A stretch of 64,000 bases of DNA, taken from Tamlana carrageenivorans (GTDB lineage: Bacteria > Bacteroidota > Bacteroidia > Flavobacteriales > Flavobacteriaceae). How positions within the stretch are numbered: position 1 is the stretch's first letter; every line of letters begins with the position of its first letter. Below are positions 36,659 to 46,537 of the stretch, piece by piece. The position numbers and the translations under genes are program-made. The notes below the pieces were generated by a model. That model was given only the letters and a program-made list of their open reading frames with translations. It was not told the DNA's origin and searched no databases. The stretch is taken from the NCBI RefSeq assembly GCF_002893765.1, contig NZ_CP025938.1:2623501-2687500 (forward strand), given 5' to 3'.

Positions 36659-37429
36659 ATGTGTTTTCATACATCGACCATTACAAAAACAAAAAAGCTA
36701 GAACAGCATTTTAAAGTGACATTAAGTAGCGAAGACATTCGCACCATTTTCGATAAACCACAATATCACTTAAATGGATTTTCACATCCTAACATGCTCG
36801 TAATTCCGCAGCAAAAGAGTGAAGTTTTAGCGCCAGGAATTTGGGGCATTGTGCCAGATCATAAAACCCCCGAACACATTTTGTCCTACTACAAAGAAGC
36901 GGTGAAATATGGCGGCGGACTCAATGCGCGCTCTGAAAAGTTGTTTGATCATTTCATATACAAAAAAGCGATACACGAACAGCGGTGTATCATTCCTGTA
37001 TCAGGTTTTTACGAACCTCACGAACATCAAAAAAAGAAATACCCGTTTTTTATTCAAAATAAAGAGCAGAAACCCTTGGCTCTAGCAGGTATTTATTCTG
37101 TAATAGGAAGTTATATTACGTTTTCTATTATTACTAAAAACGCTTCGCCATTTTTCGCTAAAGTACATAATGTTAAAAAACGACAGCCTTTAATTTTAGA
37201 TGCAGAGCATGCAAAATCTTGGCTAGATCCAAATCTTACCACAACACAAATTACTGATATCACAAACTTCTTTTATCCAGAAAGTCATTTACAAACGCAC
37301 ACGGTTAGTAAAGATCTTTTTTCTCCAAAGACGGATAGTAACATAGCGCGTATTTTAGATCCCGTAGAATATGATGGTATTCCCATTGGTAGCCTTAATT
37401 TCATTTTTCTGAGTTTTTCGATGGTGTGA
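36659..37429 (+). CDS. SRAP (YedK/HMCES-like) DNA-protein crosslink protein
   Basis: The 256-residue protein begins MCFH, so that after Met removal the catalytic Cys2 becomes the N-terminus that bonds to abasic sites. GGGLNARSE, CIIPVSGFYEP and HVHN-like KVHNVKKRQPLIL complete the SRAP signature. SRAP proteins shield abasic sites in single-stranded DNA. It is a single-gene unit in the island behind the integrase; accessory copies of this family are frequent on mobile elements. Confidence 0.88.
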   Translation: MCFHTSTITKTKKLEQHFKVTLSSEDIRTIFDKPQYHLNGFSHPNMLVIPQQKSEVLAPGIWGIVPDHKTPEHILSYYKEAVKYGGGLNARSEKLFDHFIYKKAIHEQRCIIPVSGFYEPHEHQKKKYPFFIQNKEQKPLALAGIYSVIGSYITFSIITKNASPFFAKVHNVKKRQPLILDAEHAKSWLDPNLTTTQITDITNFFYPESHLQTHTVSKDLFSPKTDSNIARILDPVEYDGIPIGSLNFIFLSFSMV

Positions 37430-37478
37430 TTTGTATTCATAATCTGTATAAAATTTAAGTGATTTTTTCGTGTTGTTT

Positions 37479-37727
37479 TTACTTATAATTGGATGCCCCA
37501 CGGATGTTCGCATGCTTAGGGATATGAGTGCTTTGATCTGCCTCATCTTTCAGGAATAAAGAACTTTGATCTAGATTATCCTTCAGTATGTTGGTTATCC
37601 TGTTGTAGCTTACAGCATCAGCCTGTATGGCTCTTTTAAGAACATTGTCTAATCTTTGGGAGCCATAAGACTTATGGGGTTGTATAACGCCCATAGCTCT
37701 TTTGTAACCTGTTTCAGGATAATCCAA
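37479..37727 (-). pseudogene. Remnant of an IS21-type transposase (IstA C-terminus)
   Basis: The 82-residue frame contains SYGSQRLDNVLKRAI, VSYNRITNILKDNLD and a terminal NIRGASNYK, the usual C-terminal end of Bacteroidota IstA proteins. The catalytic domain is missing and no istB follows, so it is a decayed fragment. Confidence 0.65.
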
Positions 37728-37949
37728 AGCAGCAATAATCTGTTCAACACATGCTGCAACATAACGACCATGGCAGCCGCCTTGTTCTTAAAGTATTGAA
37801 GACTCCACTGACTGTATTGTTAATGGGAGCTGCTAAGATGATCTTTGTTGGTTATGTATGCGCCTTTGGAACCGCTACGTTGGTGTATAGCTATGCGCTG
37901 TTGAGTGTAATATACTGGATGGGGCGGACACTACGGTAAAGACTGAAAT

Positions 37950-38135
37950 GTGATGGGCGAAATTCTGTTATCTCGACATGACTTGTTCCTAGAGAAGAAA
38001 ATTAAAACCCATGCAACTACTAATCTAAATGCTGCAGAACTGGAAGAGCTTTACGGCATTCGTGTTCGTAGCCGAATGCGGCAGCTTTTTAATTTGGTGG
38101 CTTTTAATAAGAAAACTATAGATAAAAGAAAATAA
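37950..38135 (+). pseudogene. C-terminal remnant of a DnaC/P-loop ATPase-like protein
   Basis: The 61-residue frame (KTHATTNLNAAELEELYG, RVRSRMRQLFNLVAF) resembles the last part of DnaC/IstB-like ATPases: sensor TTNL followed by R-x-RSRM. Walker motifs are absent. The preceding 220 bp hold no intact gene. Together with the IstA fragment it marks a graveyard of mobile DNA next to the IS4-type insertion. Confidence 0.5.
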
Positions 38136-38147
38136 TTATTTTGAATT

Positions 38148-39533
38148 TATTGTTGTCCGATAAAAAACAGAATTAGCTAAAAAAGCGTTGGTGTTGGCCT
38201 TTTTTATTGATCGCACTCTTTATTTTGAAAACAGAACCTCCTTATGGGTCAAAAAGGCTTAATTGCCCAATGTTTTTGGTTGTAATCTCTTCCCAATTAG
38301 CTTCTGGGTTTTTCAGGAATTTGAACAAATCGATATATGTCATCAAATGGTATCGTATGACGGACATCATATTGGAATAAGCCCAGTTTCTTTGGGCTTT
38401 TCTTTGGATCACAAGCATAATGAGCTGGATTATCAAACTGACCCAGATTTGTATTTCGATGGCATTTTGATTGTCTCCCAAAAAATACTTTAGCGGAAAG
38501 TTCTGTTTAAGCCGCTTGAACATCGTCTCAATCTGCCACCTATTTTTATAGATGTCGGCTATTTTGTCTGCATCAAGATCATAATTATTAGTGATGAACT
38601 CATAAACTTTTTGGTGCTTTTCGTGCCAAAAAGCGATTCTCCTCAGGGAAAAAGCATTGCCGTTTTTGTCCGTAAGCCCTATTTTTTCGTCCTTTAAGAC
38701 AGCATCGTCCACTTTATTGGGGATATCAAACTCTTCAAGGCTTGTATAGCGAGCATTGTCCTTTTGCCGAGTCACAAAGTAAACATCTTCCAGTGTCCAT
38801 TTTTGGTATTGCTCATAATCCACATACCCTTTGTCAAAAACCACATAAGAGCCCTTCTTGAGTTCCAGGTCTTTTAAAAAGGTGTGGTCGTGCGTGGCCG
38901 CGCTTGAAAACTTAATCAGACAAGGAACGTCTTCCATGGCGTTTATCATAGTATGCATCTTGATACCTCCTTTCTTTTTGCCGTTGAGCGGGTTCCTTCC
39001 TACACCTTTAAGAATGTCGCTAAATAGGGGGATGGTCGAGGAATCAACGATTTTAAGGTTCTTCACTGCAGGTTCTAAGGGTCTGCTGTCCGATAAAAAG
39101 CGATGGTAACGTTTGTAGAGTAAATGATAAATATCGGCAAATACTTCAGAGCTTCTTCTCCTGTTAGCATCTGACAAGGTACTGCGTTTTGGAAAGTCCG
39201 TGAGTCCTAGATGGTTGATCTTTCCCTCGCAGGCAAGCATAATACTGGAAACCTCACGAAGTGAGCTACAGCCACTGATCATGGTAAATACCATAGTGGC
39301 CAAATGCTCATAGGTGGTAAACTTTTTGGTATAGCGATCGCTGTTGTGCTTTTTGGCTGTCCGATGAACATCTTTGGGCAAAATGAAATTTAATACCTGT
39401 TTGATTATGGGGTGTCCGCTAAAGTTTTTACTTTTATTCATATCTTGGATGTGTGATAACTTCAAGATACAAAATAAGCGGGAAATCCTATCTTGGAAAT
39501 CCCGCTTTTTAAATCTTTTATCGGACACTAATG
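38148..39533 (-). mobile_element. IS4-type insertion sequence, copy A (1386 bp)
   Basis: Ends contain TGTCCGATAAAA as inverted repeats. TTTTGAATT is duplicated on both sides (38139-38147 and 39534-39542), a 9-bp duplication. Copy B of equal length lies at 60403-61788 in the same orientation. Confidence 0.85.
38242..39441 (-). CDS. IS4 family transposase (DUF4372 N-terminus), copy A
   Basis: The 399-residue protein from ATG 39441 (MNKSKNFSGHPII) has the DUF4372 region and DDE core: KIVDSSTIPLF, VVFDKGYVDY and YKNRWQIETMFKRLKQ. The frame is open 29 codons further upstream, but that segment is specific to the IS end. It differs from copy B in only a few residues. Confidence 0.93.
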   Translation of the reverse strand: MNKSKNFSGHPIIKQVLNFILPKDVHRTAKKHNSDRYTKKFTTYEHLATMVFTMISGCSSLREVSSIMLACEGKINHLGLTDFPKRSTLSDANRRRSSEVFADIYHLLYKRYHRFLSDSRPLEPAVKNLKIVDSSTIPLFSDILKGVGRNPLNGKKKGGIKMHTMINAMEDVPCLIKFSSAATHDHTFLKDLELKKGSYVVFDKGYVDYEQYQKWTLEDVYFVTRQKDNARYTSLEEFDIPNKVDDAVLKDEKIGLTDKNGNAFSLRRIAFWHEKHQKVYEFITNNYDLDADKIADIYKNRWQIETMFKRLKQNFPLKYFLGDNQNAIEIQIWVSLIIQLIMLVIQRKAQRNWAYSNMMSVIRYHLMTYIDLFKFLKNPEANWEEITTKNIGQLSLFDP

Positions 39534-39633
39534 TTTTGAATTATATTAAACTTTGAACAAAGAAAAGAGTATTGCGGCAATTGCACCCATTAGTTCAAAA
39601 AACAAAAATTGAAATAAAAAGATTGGATAAAAA

Positions 39634-39664
39634 TGTAGGCTTCCCTAAAAAAGGGAAGCCTACA
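39634..39664 (-). terminator. Strong 13-bp hairpin in the gap before the exported protein
   Basis: TGTAGGCTTCCCT (39634-39646) pairs perfectly with AGGGAAGCCTACA (39652-39664) around five A. ATTTTTAT follows on the minus strand, so it would stop minus-strand transcription, yet no minus-strand gene lies just upstream. It may be a leftover of a lost gene. Confidence 0.5.
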
Positions 39665-39839
39665 CATGCGTATAAAAACAACCTTATTTACTAAGAATAA
39701 AAGAAATCATTTTAACAAAGAATTAATAAACAAGCATAACATTTACTTGTTATTTAAATTGTATTTTTAAAGGAAAAGCTACATTTTTGTACAACTTAAT
39801 TTCAAGTTAATTCATAGATATTCAAAACACTTAACCGAT

Positions 39840-40598
39840 ATGTATAAAAAGTTAAACTACTTTTTATTTTTTATTTTAATAATCTTACAATTAAAACTAT
39901 CAGCACAAGAAACTAAAGATATTAATGGATTAGTATTTTCTAAAGACTCTGTCTCCGTAGAGAATATTCATATTTTCAACTCTTCACTTAATAAAGGGAC
40001 AATAACAAACAAGAAAGGGGAGTTTAGAATAATGACTCGAATTAATGACACTTTAGTAATATCCTCAATAGGTATTAAAAAAAAGCAAGTGGTTATTCTT
40101 GAATCTCATCACAATAAAAAAAATAAACTATCAATTGAAGTTCATATTCAAATTACCGACCTTGATGAAATAATTTTGAGTTCACACGGATTATCAGGCA
40201 ATCTTAATCAAGATATTGAAAATTTAAAAAAACCATTAAGTATATCTCCAAGTGATGTTGGACTTCCTTACCAAAATTTTGAGAGACTTACCTACAACGA
40301 ACGGCAACTTCAATTAGCGAGAGGCTTTGGATTAGTTTCATTAATGAATACAATTTCTGGACGCACAAAGATGCTTAAAAGCCATGTGGATTTAGATAAC
40401 AGGATAAAGTCTGTTAACACAGCTAGAAAGATGTTTAATGATGATTTTATAATAAGCCTTGGAATCCCTACTGATAAAGTAAACGAATTTTGGTATTACT
40501 GCGAATCCGATTCAAATATCGAACAAATAATCAATGAAGATAACTTTGAAAATATATTGATTTTCTTATCCAAAAAAGTTAAATCATTTTTAGGGTAA
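39840..40598 (+). CDS. Exported protein with carboxypeptidase-like regulatory domain
   Basis: The 252-residue protein has a signal peptide ending LSAQ and then a CarboxypepD_reg-like beta-sandwich (DINGLVFSKDSVSVENIHIFNSS, TNKKGEFRI, VISSIG). In Bacteroidota this domain often heads outer-membrane or periplasmic proteins. The C-terminal 130 residues are helical and unrecognised. It converges on the flavoprotein gene of the peptide cluster; membership in that cluster is uncertain. Confidence 0.6.
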   Translation: MYKKLNYFLFFILIILQLKLSAQETKDINGLVFSKDSVSVENIHIFNSSLNKGTITNKKGEFRIMTRINDTLVISSIGIKKKQVVILESHHNKKNKLSIEVHIQITDLDEIILSSHGLSGNLNQDIENLKKPLSISPSDVGLPYQNFERLTYNERQLQLARGFGLVSLMNTISGRTKMLKSHVDLDNRIKSVNTARKMFNDDFIISLGIPTDKVNEFWYYCESDSNIEQIINEDNFENILIFLSKKVKSFLG

Positions 40599-40662
40599 AT
40601 TATTTCTTTTTTTTCAACAGCTTAAGAGAATGCCCAAATAAAAACAGCATTTTACAAATTAT

Positions 40663-41571
40663 TTAGAAACTTTCTATTGATAACTCTAAATTTACTGTCG
40701 CTCCTGCAAGGTGACCATTAACAACAGCATTAGAAATTGAACGCCTATCAGAACTGTTATCACCGCAGGCATATACACCATTAACTGTTGTTCTATTGTA
40801 ACTATCCACCTTAATAAGACCATCATCTGTAAACTGACAACCTAATTTTGATGGGAGCTCACTTTTTTGATTTAATTCAGGAAACGCATATAAAACTTCA
40901 AAATCACTACTTATATTGTTATCAAATACAACGTTCTTTATAACCCCTTCAACATGTTGAATTTCTTTTATTTTAGATTCAATGATTTGAATTTTACGTG
41001 AATTAAGTTTTTCGAGTTGCATTGGAGAAAAACTGCTTTCTCCATTTGTTAGAATAGAGATTTTATCTGTGAGGTTTAAGACAATTGAAATGAACATGAA
41101 AGCTGAATCTCCATTTGCTAAAATTGCCGTCTTTTTATTTTTGAATTCATATCCATGGCAGCCACTACAGTGAATAATAGACACTCCCCAACATTCGGAA
41201 AAACCTTTAATCTTAGGATATATATATTTAATTCCAGTGGCAAAGATTATTTTTTTAGAATTAAATTTATGCCCAGAGAAAGTATTAATAAAACAAAGAT
41301 CATTACTTTTTTGGACCGATATAGCTATATCGGAAATAAATTTAAGTGTATCGTATTTTAAAATTTGATCTTTTGCTTGTTTTAATATTGATTCTGGTTT
41401 TATTCCATCTTGAGTTATAAAATTATAAGAAAACTTACTCCTTTTGTTTGCAGAAGGTGAGTTACCTTCAATAATTAAAACTTTTCTCAAAGAGCGTCCG
41501 AGAGACAATGCGGCTGATAAGCCTGCATAACCTCCACCTATTATTATTACTTCAAAATTATTATTTGTCAT
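40663..41571 (-). CDS. Thioredoxin-reductase-like FAD/NAD(P) oxidoreductase of the peptide cluster
   Basis: The 302-residue flavoprotein has an N-terminal FAD loop IIGGGYAGLSAAL, a CSGCHG redox pair near residue 135, an NAD(P)-type loop (ILANGDSAFMF) and the C-terminal GVYACGDNSS. The layout is that of small thioredoxin-reductase-like enzymes, some of which act as dithiol oxidases on natural products. It starts 34 bp after the exporter gene on the same strand. The precursor peptide ends in CFFC, so oxidising that pair is a reasonable but untested role. Confidence 0.75.
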   Translation of the reverse strand: MTNNNFEVIIIGGGYAGLSAALSLGRSLRKVLIIEGNSPSANKRSKFSYNFITQDGIKPESILKQAKDQILKYDTLKFISDIAISVQKSNDLCFINTFSGHKFNSKKIIFATGIKYIYPKIKGFSECWGVSIIHCSGCHGYEFKNKKTAILANGDSAFMFISIVLNLTDKISILTNGESSFSPMQLEKLNSRKIQIIESKIKEIQHVEGVIKNVVFDNNISSDFEVLYAFPELNQKSELPSKLGCQFTDDGLIKVDSYNRTTVNGVYACGDNSSDRRSISNAVVNGHLAGATVNLELSIESF

Positions 41572-43570
41572 TGGTACTATTAAATGCTTAATATTTATTA
41601 GAAACTCATATATATTCTAAATTTATATTTCTTTTTGGTAATTGAGCTTGCCAGAGATCATAATAATAGTTTTTATTATCATATAGGGTTTCGTGTGCTC
41701 CTTCCTCAAGTATTTTCCCATTCTTCAGCACAACTATTTTATCTGAATTAATTACTGTACTTAATCTATGCGCAATAATCAAAATAGTTTTGTTTTCCTG
41801 TCTTAAAATAGCTACTGCATTTTGAATAAAACTTTCTGATTTACTATCCAACGACGATGTTGCTTCATCTAAAATTAATATTTCGGGTTTTTTATATAAT
41901 GCTCTTGCTATTGCAATCCGTTGTTTCTGTCCTCCTGATAAAACAGATCCATTTTGACCAACATGAGTATTAAAACCATTCGGTAATTCTTCAATAAAAT
42001 TAATTATTCCAAGTCTTGTACAAATCTCAAGAATTAAATCCATCTTCGGGGAATAATCTCCTAGGGCAATATTTTCAATAATACTTCCTGAAAACAAATC
42101 AATTTTCTGAGGCACTATTCCAACGATATTTCTTAGACTTGAGTTTTCTATATAGTTTAAATCAAGCTTCCCAATGTAAATATTTCCATCTTGTATCGTA
42201 TAAATTTTTTGAATTAAATTTATTAATGTAGACTTACCTGAACCACTTTCTCCAACTATGGAGGTTACCTTACCTTTGGGAATGTTTAAATTAAACTGAT
42301 CTAAAACTTGAATGCTATGATTGTATGTGAAACTCACATTTTTAAAGATTATATCTCCTAATTTATCTTTTTCAATTTCTACTTTGTTTTCAAATTTCTC
42401 CCTTTCTAAATCTATTATTTCAAATAGCCTATCAGCTGCTATTAGAGCATTTTGAATTTCTTTATTAGATTGAAGCAACTTTGATACTGGTGCTGTAAAA
42501 TATCCAATAATAGCAAAAAAGGATAATAATTCTCCTATTGTGATTTCTTTACCAATAACATAATAAGAGCCTTTCCAAAGTAAAACAATTGTGAAAATTT
42601 GAGTTAAAAACATTCCACTTGTTATTGAAAAAATTGAGTTTAAAGACGATTTATAACCAGTCTTTAATAGTTGCACAAATCGTATTTCAGTTTTGGCGTT
42701 GGCGTGGGTTTCCATACCAAATTGTTTGATTGTTTCAATGGAATTAAGCGATTCGACTAATTGACTCTCTAAATCCGCATTTTGTTCCATTACTGTTCTT
42801 TCGGTTCTTCTATTCAACCTATTTAACACCAGATAAACAAAAAAATACAAGGGAATACATAAAGACATAATGATTGCTAATTTCCAATAGAAGAAGAACA
42901 TTAAACCAAAAGAAAAGAATATGGTTAGCACATCAACCATTAAATTTAATGAAATGTCATTTATAAAAGTTCGAATTTTTACCGCATCATTAATGCGAGA
43001 TATTATTTCTCCAACTCGCATTGTATTGAAAAACTGCTGCGGTAATTTTAGGAGATGCTTGTAATAACCAAGTATTAGTTGAAGATCTATTTGTTGCCCA
43101 GACTTAATTAAAAATTTGTCTTTATATACCCCAATTAATACTTGCACAAGCAATAATAAAACCATGACGGTTCCAAGTAAATTTAACAATCTGTAATTTT
43201 CGTTTATTAAAACAAAATCAGTTAGTTTTTGTATAAACAAAGAGGTAGAAAACCCCAGTAAGGTATAAACAATAGCCCCCACGAATGCTTGAATAAGGAC
43301 AAGCTTGTGAGGTTTTAACAATAGCCAAAAGCGCTTGTAAGTAGATATTCTTTCATCTTTTTTTGAAAATGTATTGCTAGGTAGCATTAATACTATTACA
43401 CCTGTCCATTCTTTTATAAATTCAGATAAAATCTTTTTATGAATCTTTCCATCGGCTGGATCCATTACAGTGACAAATGAATTGGTTACTTTTAAAACCA
43501 CAACGTAGTGATTAAGAGAACCATTAACTACCACATGAGCTATTGCAGGTAACGGTAACTTTGACAAGTC

Positions 43571-44924
43571 GAGTTTATCCAAAATTTTGTGTTTTTGAAA
43601 AATAATTTCAAAATTCATAGGTTAAAATAATATAGATTATAACCTGTTTGGAAAACAAATATACAATTGATTGTAAATTTGGCCCCATTTAAATCGTGTT
43701 TTCTTCCATTTTTTGCTGATGCTTTGAGCTGCTAAATATATGGATTTCAGTGCTGCATCATCATGAGGAAAGACTTTTTTGTTGCGTGTATATTTTCTTA
43801 AACTGGCATTAAAACTCTCAATGATATTGGTAGTATATATAAGTTTTCTAATCTCTTTTGGGTAGTTTAAAAACGAGGTCAAATTATCCCAATTGTTTTC
43901 CCAAGACTGTACGGCAGAGAGGTATTTATCTTCCCAATTTTGTTTAAAGACTTCGAAAGCCTCTAAAGCGAATTTCTCATTATCGGCTTGATAAATAGCT
44001 TTAATATCGACCATTATTGATTTGCGGTCCTTATAGCTCACATATTTTAAAGAGTTTCTAATTTGATGTACGATACATATTTGACGTATACTACCTGGAA
44101 AAATAGCTTCTACAGCTTTATCTAATCCAGAGAGGTTATCCGAACACAGAAAAAAGATATCTTTTACGCCTCTAGAGCGCAGATCGTCTAAAATGGACAT
44201 CCAAGCAGCTGCCTTTTCTGTCTCCACAATACTCATGCTCAAAATATCTTGTTGCCCTTCGGTATTCACCCCTAAAACTATCATACAGGCTTTAGATATT
44301 ACCTTGCCTTCTTGACGTATTTTATAATGAATAGCATCTATCCAGACAATGGGATATACGTCTTCTAAAGGTCTATTCTGCCATTGTTTGATGTCTTCCA
44401 ATAATTGATTGGTGATAATGGATACCTGTGATGTGGAATACTGCACTCCATAGGTACTTTCAATAAAATCAATAATATCGCTATTGCTCATACCTTTGGC
44501 GTAAAGCAGTTGAATACAATCTTCTAATTCTTGACTAATCGATTGATGTTTGGGGACAATAACAGGCTCAAAGCTCGCTTGACGATCTCTGGGGATTTTG
44601 ATGCGTTGTTCGCCGTTATGAGTCTTGATAGTTTTCTCTGAGAAACCATTGCGCTGGTTGTTCTCAATTACAGAACCTCCTTTTTGAAACCCTAAGTGGG
44701 CAGTCATTTCTGCTTTTAAAAGTGATTCAATACCACGTTTAAGCAACTGTTCCTTGACCTGGTCAAAGTCCTCCTTGTTGCTGATTTTGCCGATCAAGGC
44801 GTCTAATTGTTTTTCTAAGTCTGAGTTCATAAAATAAAAATTTAAAAGTAAATTTTTTGCCTATGAATTTCAAAATCATTTTTAAACTAACTAACAGCAA
44901 AAACACAAAATAGTTTACAGTCCC
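43571..44924 (-). mobile_element. IS256 family insertion sequence in the C39 exporter gene (1354 bp)
   Basis: Ends share ATTTTGTGTTTTTG in inverted repeats. GACAAGTC flanks both sides (43563-43570 and 44925-44932), an 8-bp duplication. The exporter frame is restored exactly by its removal. Confidence 0.9.
43637..44830 (-). CDS. IS256 family transposase
   Basis: The 397-residue protein shows the IS256 signatures: GFSEKTIKTHNGEQRIKIPRDR, the DDE residues in IVWIDAIHYKI, FLCSDNLSGL and NIIESFNASLRKYTR, and the CIVHQIRNSLKYV block. It differs clearly from the second IS256 transposase at 48.1 kb. Confidence 0.95.
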   Translation of the reverse strand: MNSDLEKQLDALIGKISNKEDFDQVKEQLLKRGIESLLKAEMTAHLGFQKGGSVIENNQRNGFSEKTIKTHNGEQRIKIPRDRQASFEPVIVPKHQSISQELEDCIQLLYAKGMSNSDIIDFIESTYGVQYSTSQVSIITNQLLEDIKQWQNRPLEDVYPIVWIDAIHYKIRQEGKVISKACMIVLGVNTEGQQDILSMSIVETEKAAAWMSILDDLRSRGVKDIFFLCSDNLSGLDKAVEAIFPGSIRQICIVHQIRNSLKYVSYKDRKSIMVDIKAIYQADNEKFALEAFEVFKQNWEDKYLSAVQSWENNWDNLTSFLNYPKEIRKLIYTTNIIESFNASLRKYTRNKKVFPHDDAALKSIYLAAQSISKKWKKTRFKWGQIYNQLYICFPNRL

Positions 44925-45183
44925 GACAAGTCCTCCCTGTCAGCTCTTACTCCTTTAGCATCAAAACCAATTTTTTGTGCAGCATTAATTATGCCTAAAA
45001 CAGACGTGCCTTTTTTATTTGTTCCAGCCAACTGCCTGATTCTTGCTAAGGGCAAAAATAATTTATAGTGATTAGCAATTGAAATAATACATGCAGCTCC
45101 ACAATCTGAAATATCATGTTGTTTAACTTTAATATTTTTCATACGATGCTAAGGACTTACAGTAGAGATTTTACTTACCATAA

Positions 45184-46257
45184 TTATTCTATCATTTGTT
45201 CAGATACGAATGATTCGACAGATTTTGGTAAAGAAGGGACTGAATTTTTATATTGATTCCAAAAGGTTTCATTGTAATTACTAGTATCTAGAAACTGATA
45301 AAAATTAGATTTACCTTTCTTGTCATTTGTGAATTCTTTGCTTAAAAAATAAATTTCATTTATTACTCTAATATTAGTATAATCTTTAGCTTTTTTTTGT
45401 TTTATACGGTATTCTCTAATTTCCTTAAAGTTTTTTATATCTCCAAAGTTAACTTTTTTTAATTCTACTGGTTTATATTCAGAAATTATCGATAAATTTT
45501 CTAGAACAGATTCAGTACCAAGAAAACGCATTACTTTGGGATTTGAACTATTGTATAGTTGTAATTCTATACCTTTTTTGTTTAACTGATCATTAACTCT
45601 TCCAACAGCAACTTCATCTAAGTAAATCTGGGTAGAATCCTCTAAGGCCTTAAAGGTATATGTTTTTTTTAAGAGATCTTCATTATAAAACTCTCTAAAA
45701 TCAGGAACTCCTGCTATTATAAAATCACTTTGAATAATCCCTTTTTCATCAATCTGCTTAATTTTTTTGTTTTGCAATGATCTATTGGAGATTATATCAA
45801 TTTTAATTTTAAAATTTTTCGTGTCGACATAAGTACAGACGATTCCATCCATATAATAATGGACTCTTTCATCGTTAAATTGAATACTTCTAAAGTAACT
45901 TTTTAGCTTAACAAATCTCTTCTTTTCTGCTTTTATTAAAACTTCTTCTAATCTATTTTCGAAATTAACTGGACTTAATTCGATAGTATGCCCATCAAGA
46001 AAAAGATTTTCTTTGCGTATTATTTTCGACTTATAATCACTATGATAAATTTCTAAAGAGTCACTTTTACTTTGCTCTAGAAAGTTGATTTGCTTTTTAG
46101 ATAATTTCCCTTTTGAATTAGTTACGGCTATTAGATTACCACTTTCTGAATATATTTCTATAAAATATATTGGTTTTAAATTTTCAGAATTGACTATGCT
46201 TACTTGAGAAAAGCTTAAAAAACTAGTGAGTAAAAAAAAATATTTAAGGATATTCAT
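45184..46257 (-). CDS. Secreted protein of unknown function in the peptide cluster
   Basis: The 357-residue protein has a signal peptide (FFLLTSFLSFSQ), a possible carboxypeptidase-regulatory-like N-terminal domain (IEIYSESGNLIAVTNSKGKLS) and a long mixed domain without known motif. It lies between the precursor peptide gene, 48 bp upstream behind a hairpin, and the exporter gene, 41 bp downstream, all on one strand. Position suggests a role in peptide maturation, immunity or surface display, but nothing in the sequence decides this. Confidence 0.6.
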   Translation of the reverse strand: MNILKYFFLLTSFLSFSQVSIVNSENLKPIYFIEIYSESGNLIAVTNSKGKLSKKQINFLEQSKSDSLEIYHSDYKSKIIRKENLFLDGHTIELSPVNFENRLEEVLIKAEKKRFVKLKSYFRSIQFNDERVHYYMDGIVCTYVDTKNFKIKIDIISNRSLQNKKIKQIDEKGIIQSDFIIAGVPDFREFYNEDLLKKTYTFKALEDSTQIYLDEVAVGRVNDQLNKKGIELQLYNSSNPKVMRFLGTESVLENLSIISEYKPVELKKVNFGDIKNFKEIREYRIKQKKAKDYTNIRVINEIYFLSKEFTNDKKGKSNFYQFLDTSNYNETFWNQYKNSVPSLPKSVESFVSEQMIE

Positions 46258-46270
46258 ATATTAAGAAAAT

Positions 46271-46295
46271 AAGACCTCTTAATCTAAGAGGTCTT
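46271..46295 (-). terminator. Hairpin between precursor peptide gene and its operon
   Basis: AAGACCTCTT (46271-46280) and AAGAGGTCTT (46286-46295) form a perfect 10-bp stem with a 5-nt loop, 10 bp after the peptide stop codon. Only a weak T-rich tail (ATTTTCTT) follows on the minus strand, so partial termination is likely. That would give more peptide message than exporter message. Confidence 0.6.
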
Positions 46296-46305
46296 AAGGT
46301 TTATT

Positions 46306-46458
46306 TTAACAAAAGAAACATATTTTACCGTTACCTTTTATTCCGTCAAGAAACCCTGTCCATCTAAAAATAGCTCCTCCTTGAATTTCCTTTGCTTCTT
46401 TAGTAGTTAATTCTTTGATTTTTAATTCTTTCGTGTCTAATTCTTGTAAAGTTGTCAT
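46306..46458 (-). CDS. Double-glycine leader precursor peptide (bacteriocin-like, 50 residues)
   Basis: This short gene encodes MTTLQELDTKELKIKEL, then TTKEAKEIQGG and a 22-residue core that starts AIFRWTGFLDG and ends GKICFFC. The 28-residue acidic/basic leader with conserved Leu residues and terminal Gly-Gly is what C39 proteases cut. The core has two cysteines in CFFC, one Trp and several glycines. The gene is first in a unit with a C39 ABC exporter and a thioredoxin-reductase-like enzyme, and diverges from an HlyD adaptor gene. It is a good candidate for a secreted bacteriocin or signal peptide. Confidence 0.85.
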   Translation of the reverse strand: MTTLQELDTKELKIKELTTKEAKEIQGGAIFRWTGFLDGIKGNGKICFFC

Positions 46459-46507
46459 AATTAAATTTTTAAATTAATATAATTTTTGCCTAAAGAGATA
46501 AATGATT

Positions 46508-46537
46508 ACGTCTAATCTTAAATAAATCACGTCTGAT
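46508..46537 (-). promoter_or_regulatory. Direct-repeat operator candidate upstream of the precursor peptide
   Basis: ACGTCTAAT (46508-46516) and ACGTCTGAT (46529-46537) are direct repeats 21 bp apart, i.e. two helix turns, 50-80 bp upstream of the peptide start. Spaced 9-bp direct repeats of this kind are typical for LytTR-type regulators of peptide production. A TAnnTTTG on the minus strand (46560-46567) lies just beyond them. Confidence 0.4.

Larger units (their letters stand above)
41606..45142 (-). pseudogene. C39 peptidase/ABC exporter (PCAT), split by an IS256 element
   Basis: The N-terminal piece (45142-44933) has the C39 catalytic region HDISDCGAAC (Cys14). The rest (43570-41606) has the C39 His and Asp (LNHYVVV, MDPADG), six membrane helices and an ATPase with Walker A VGESGSGKST, LSGGQKQR and ILILDEATSSLD. 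Removing the IS and one GACAAGTC joins GVRADREDLS to KLPLPAIAH in frame, giving 724 residues, the usual length. It would cut double-glycine leaders and export the peptide. In its present state the protease and transporter parts are separated. Confidence 0.9.

Noticed and set aside
37751..37939. 62-codon ORF with hydrophobic segments
   Set aside because: It lies among transposon remnants, has no promoter or recognisable family and ends within decayed sequence.
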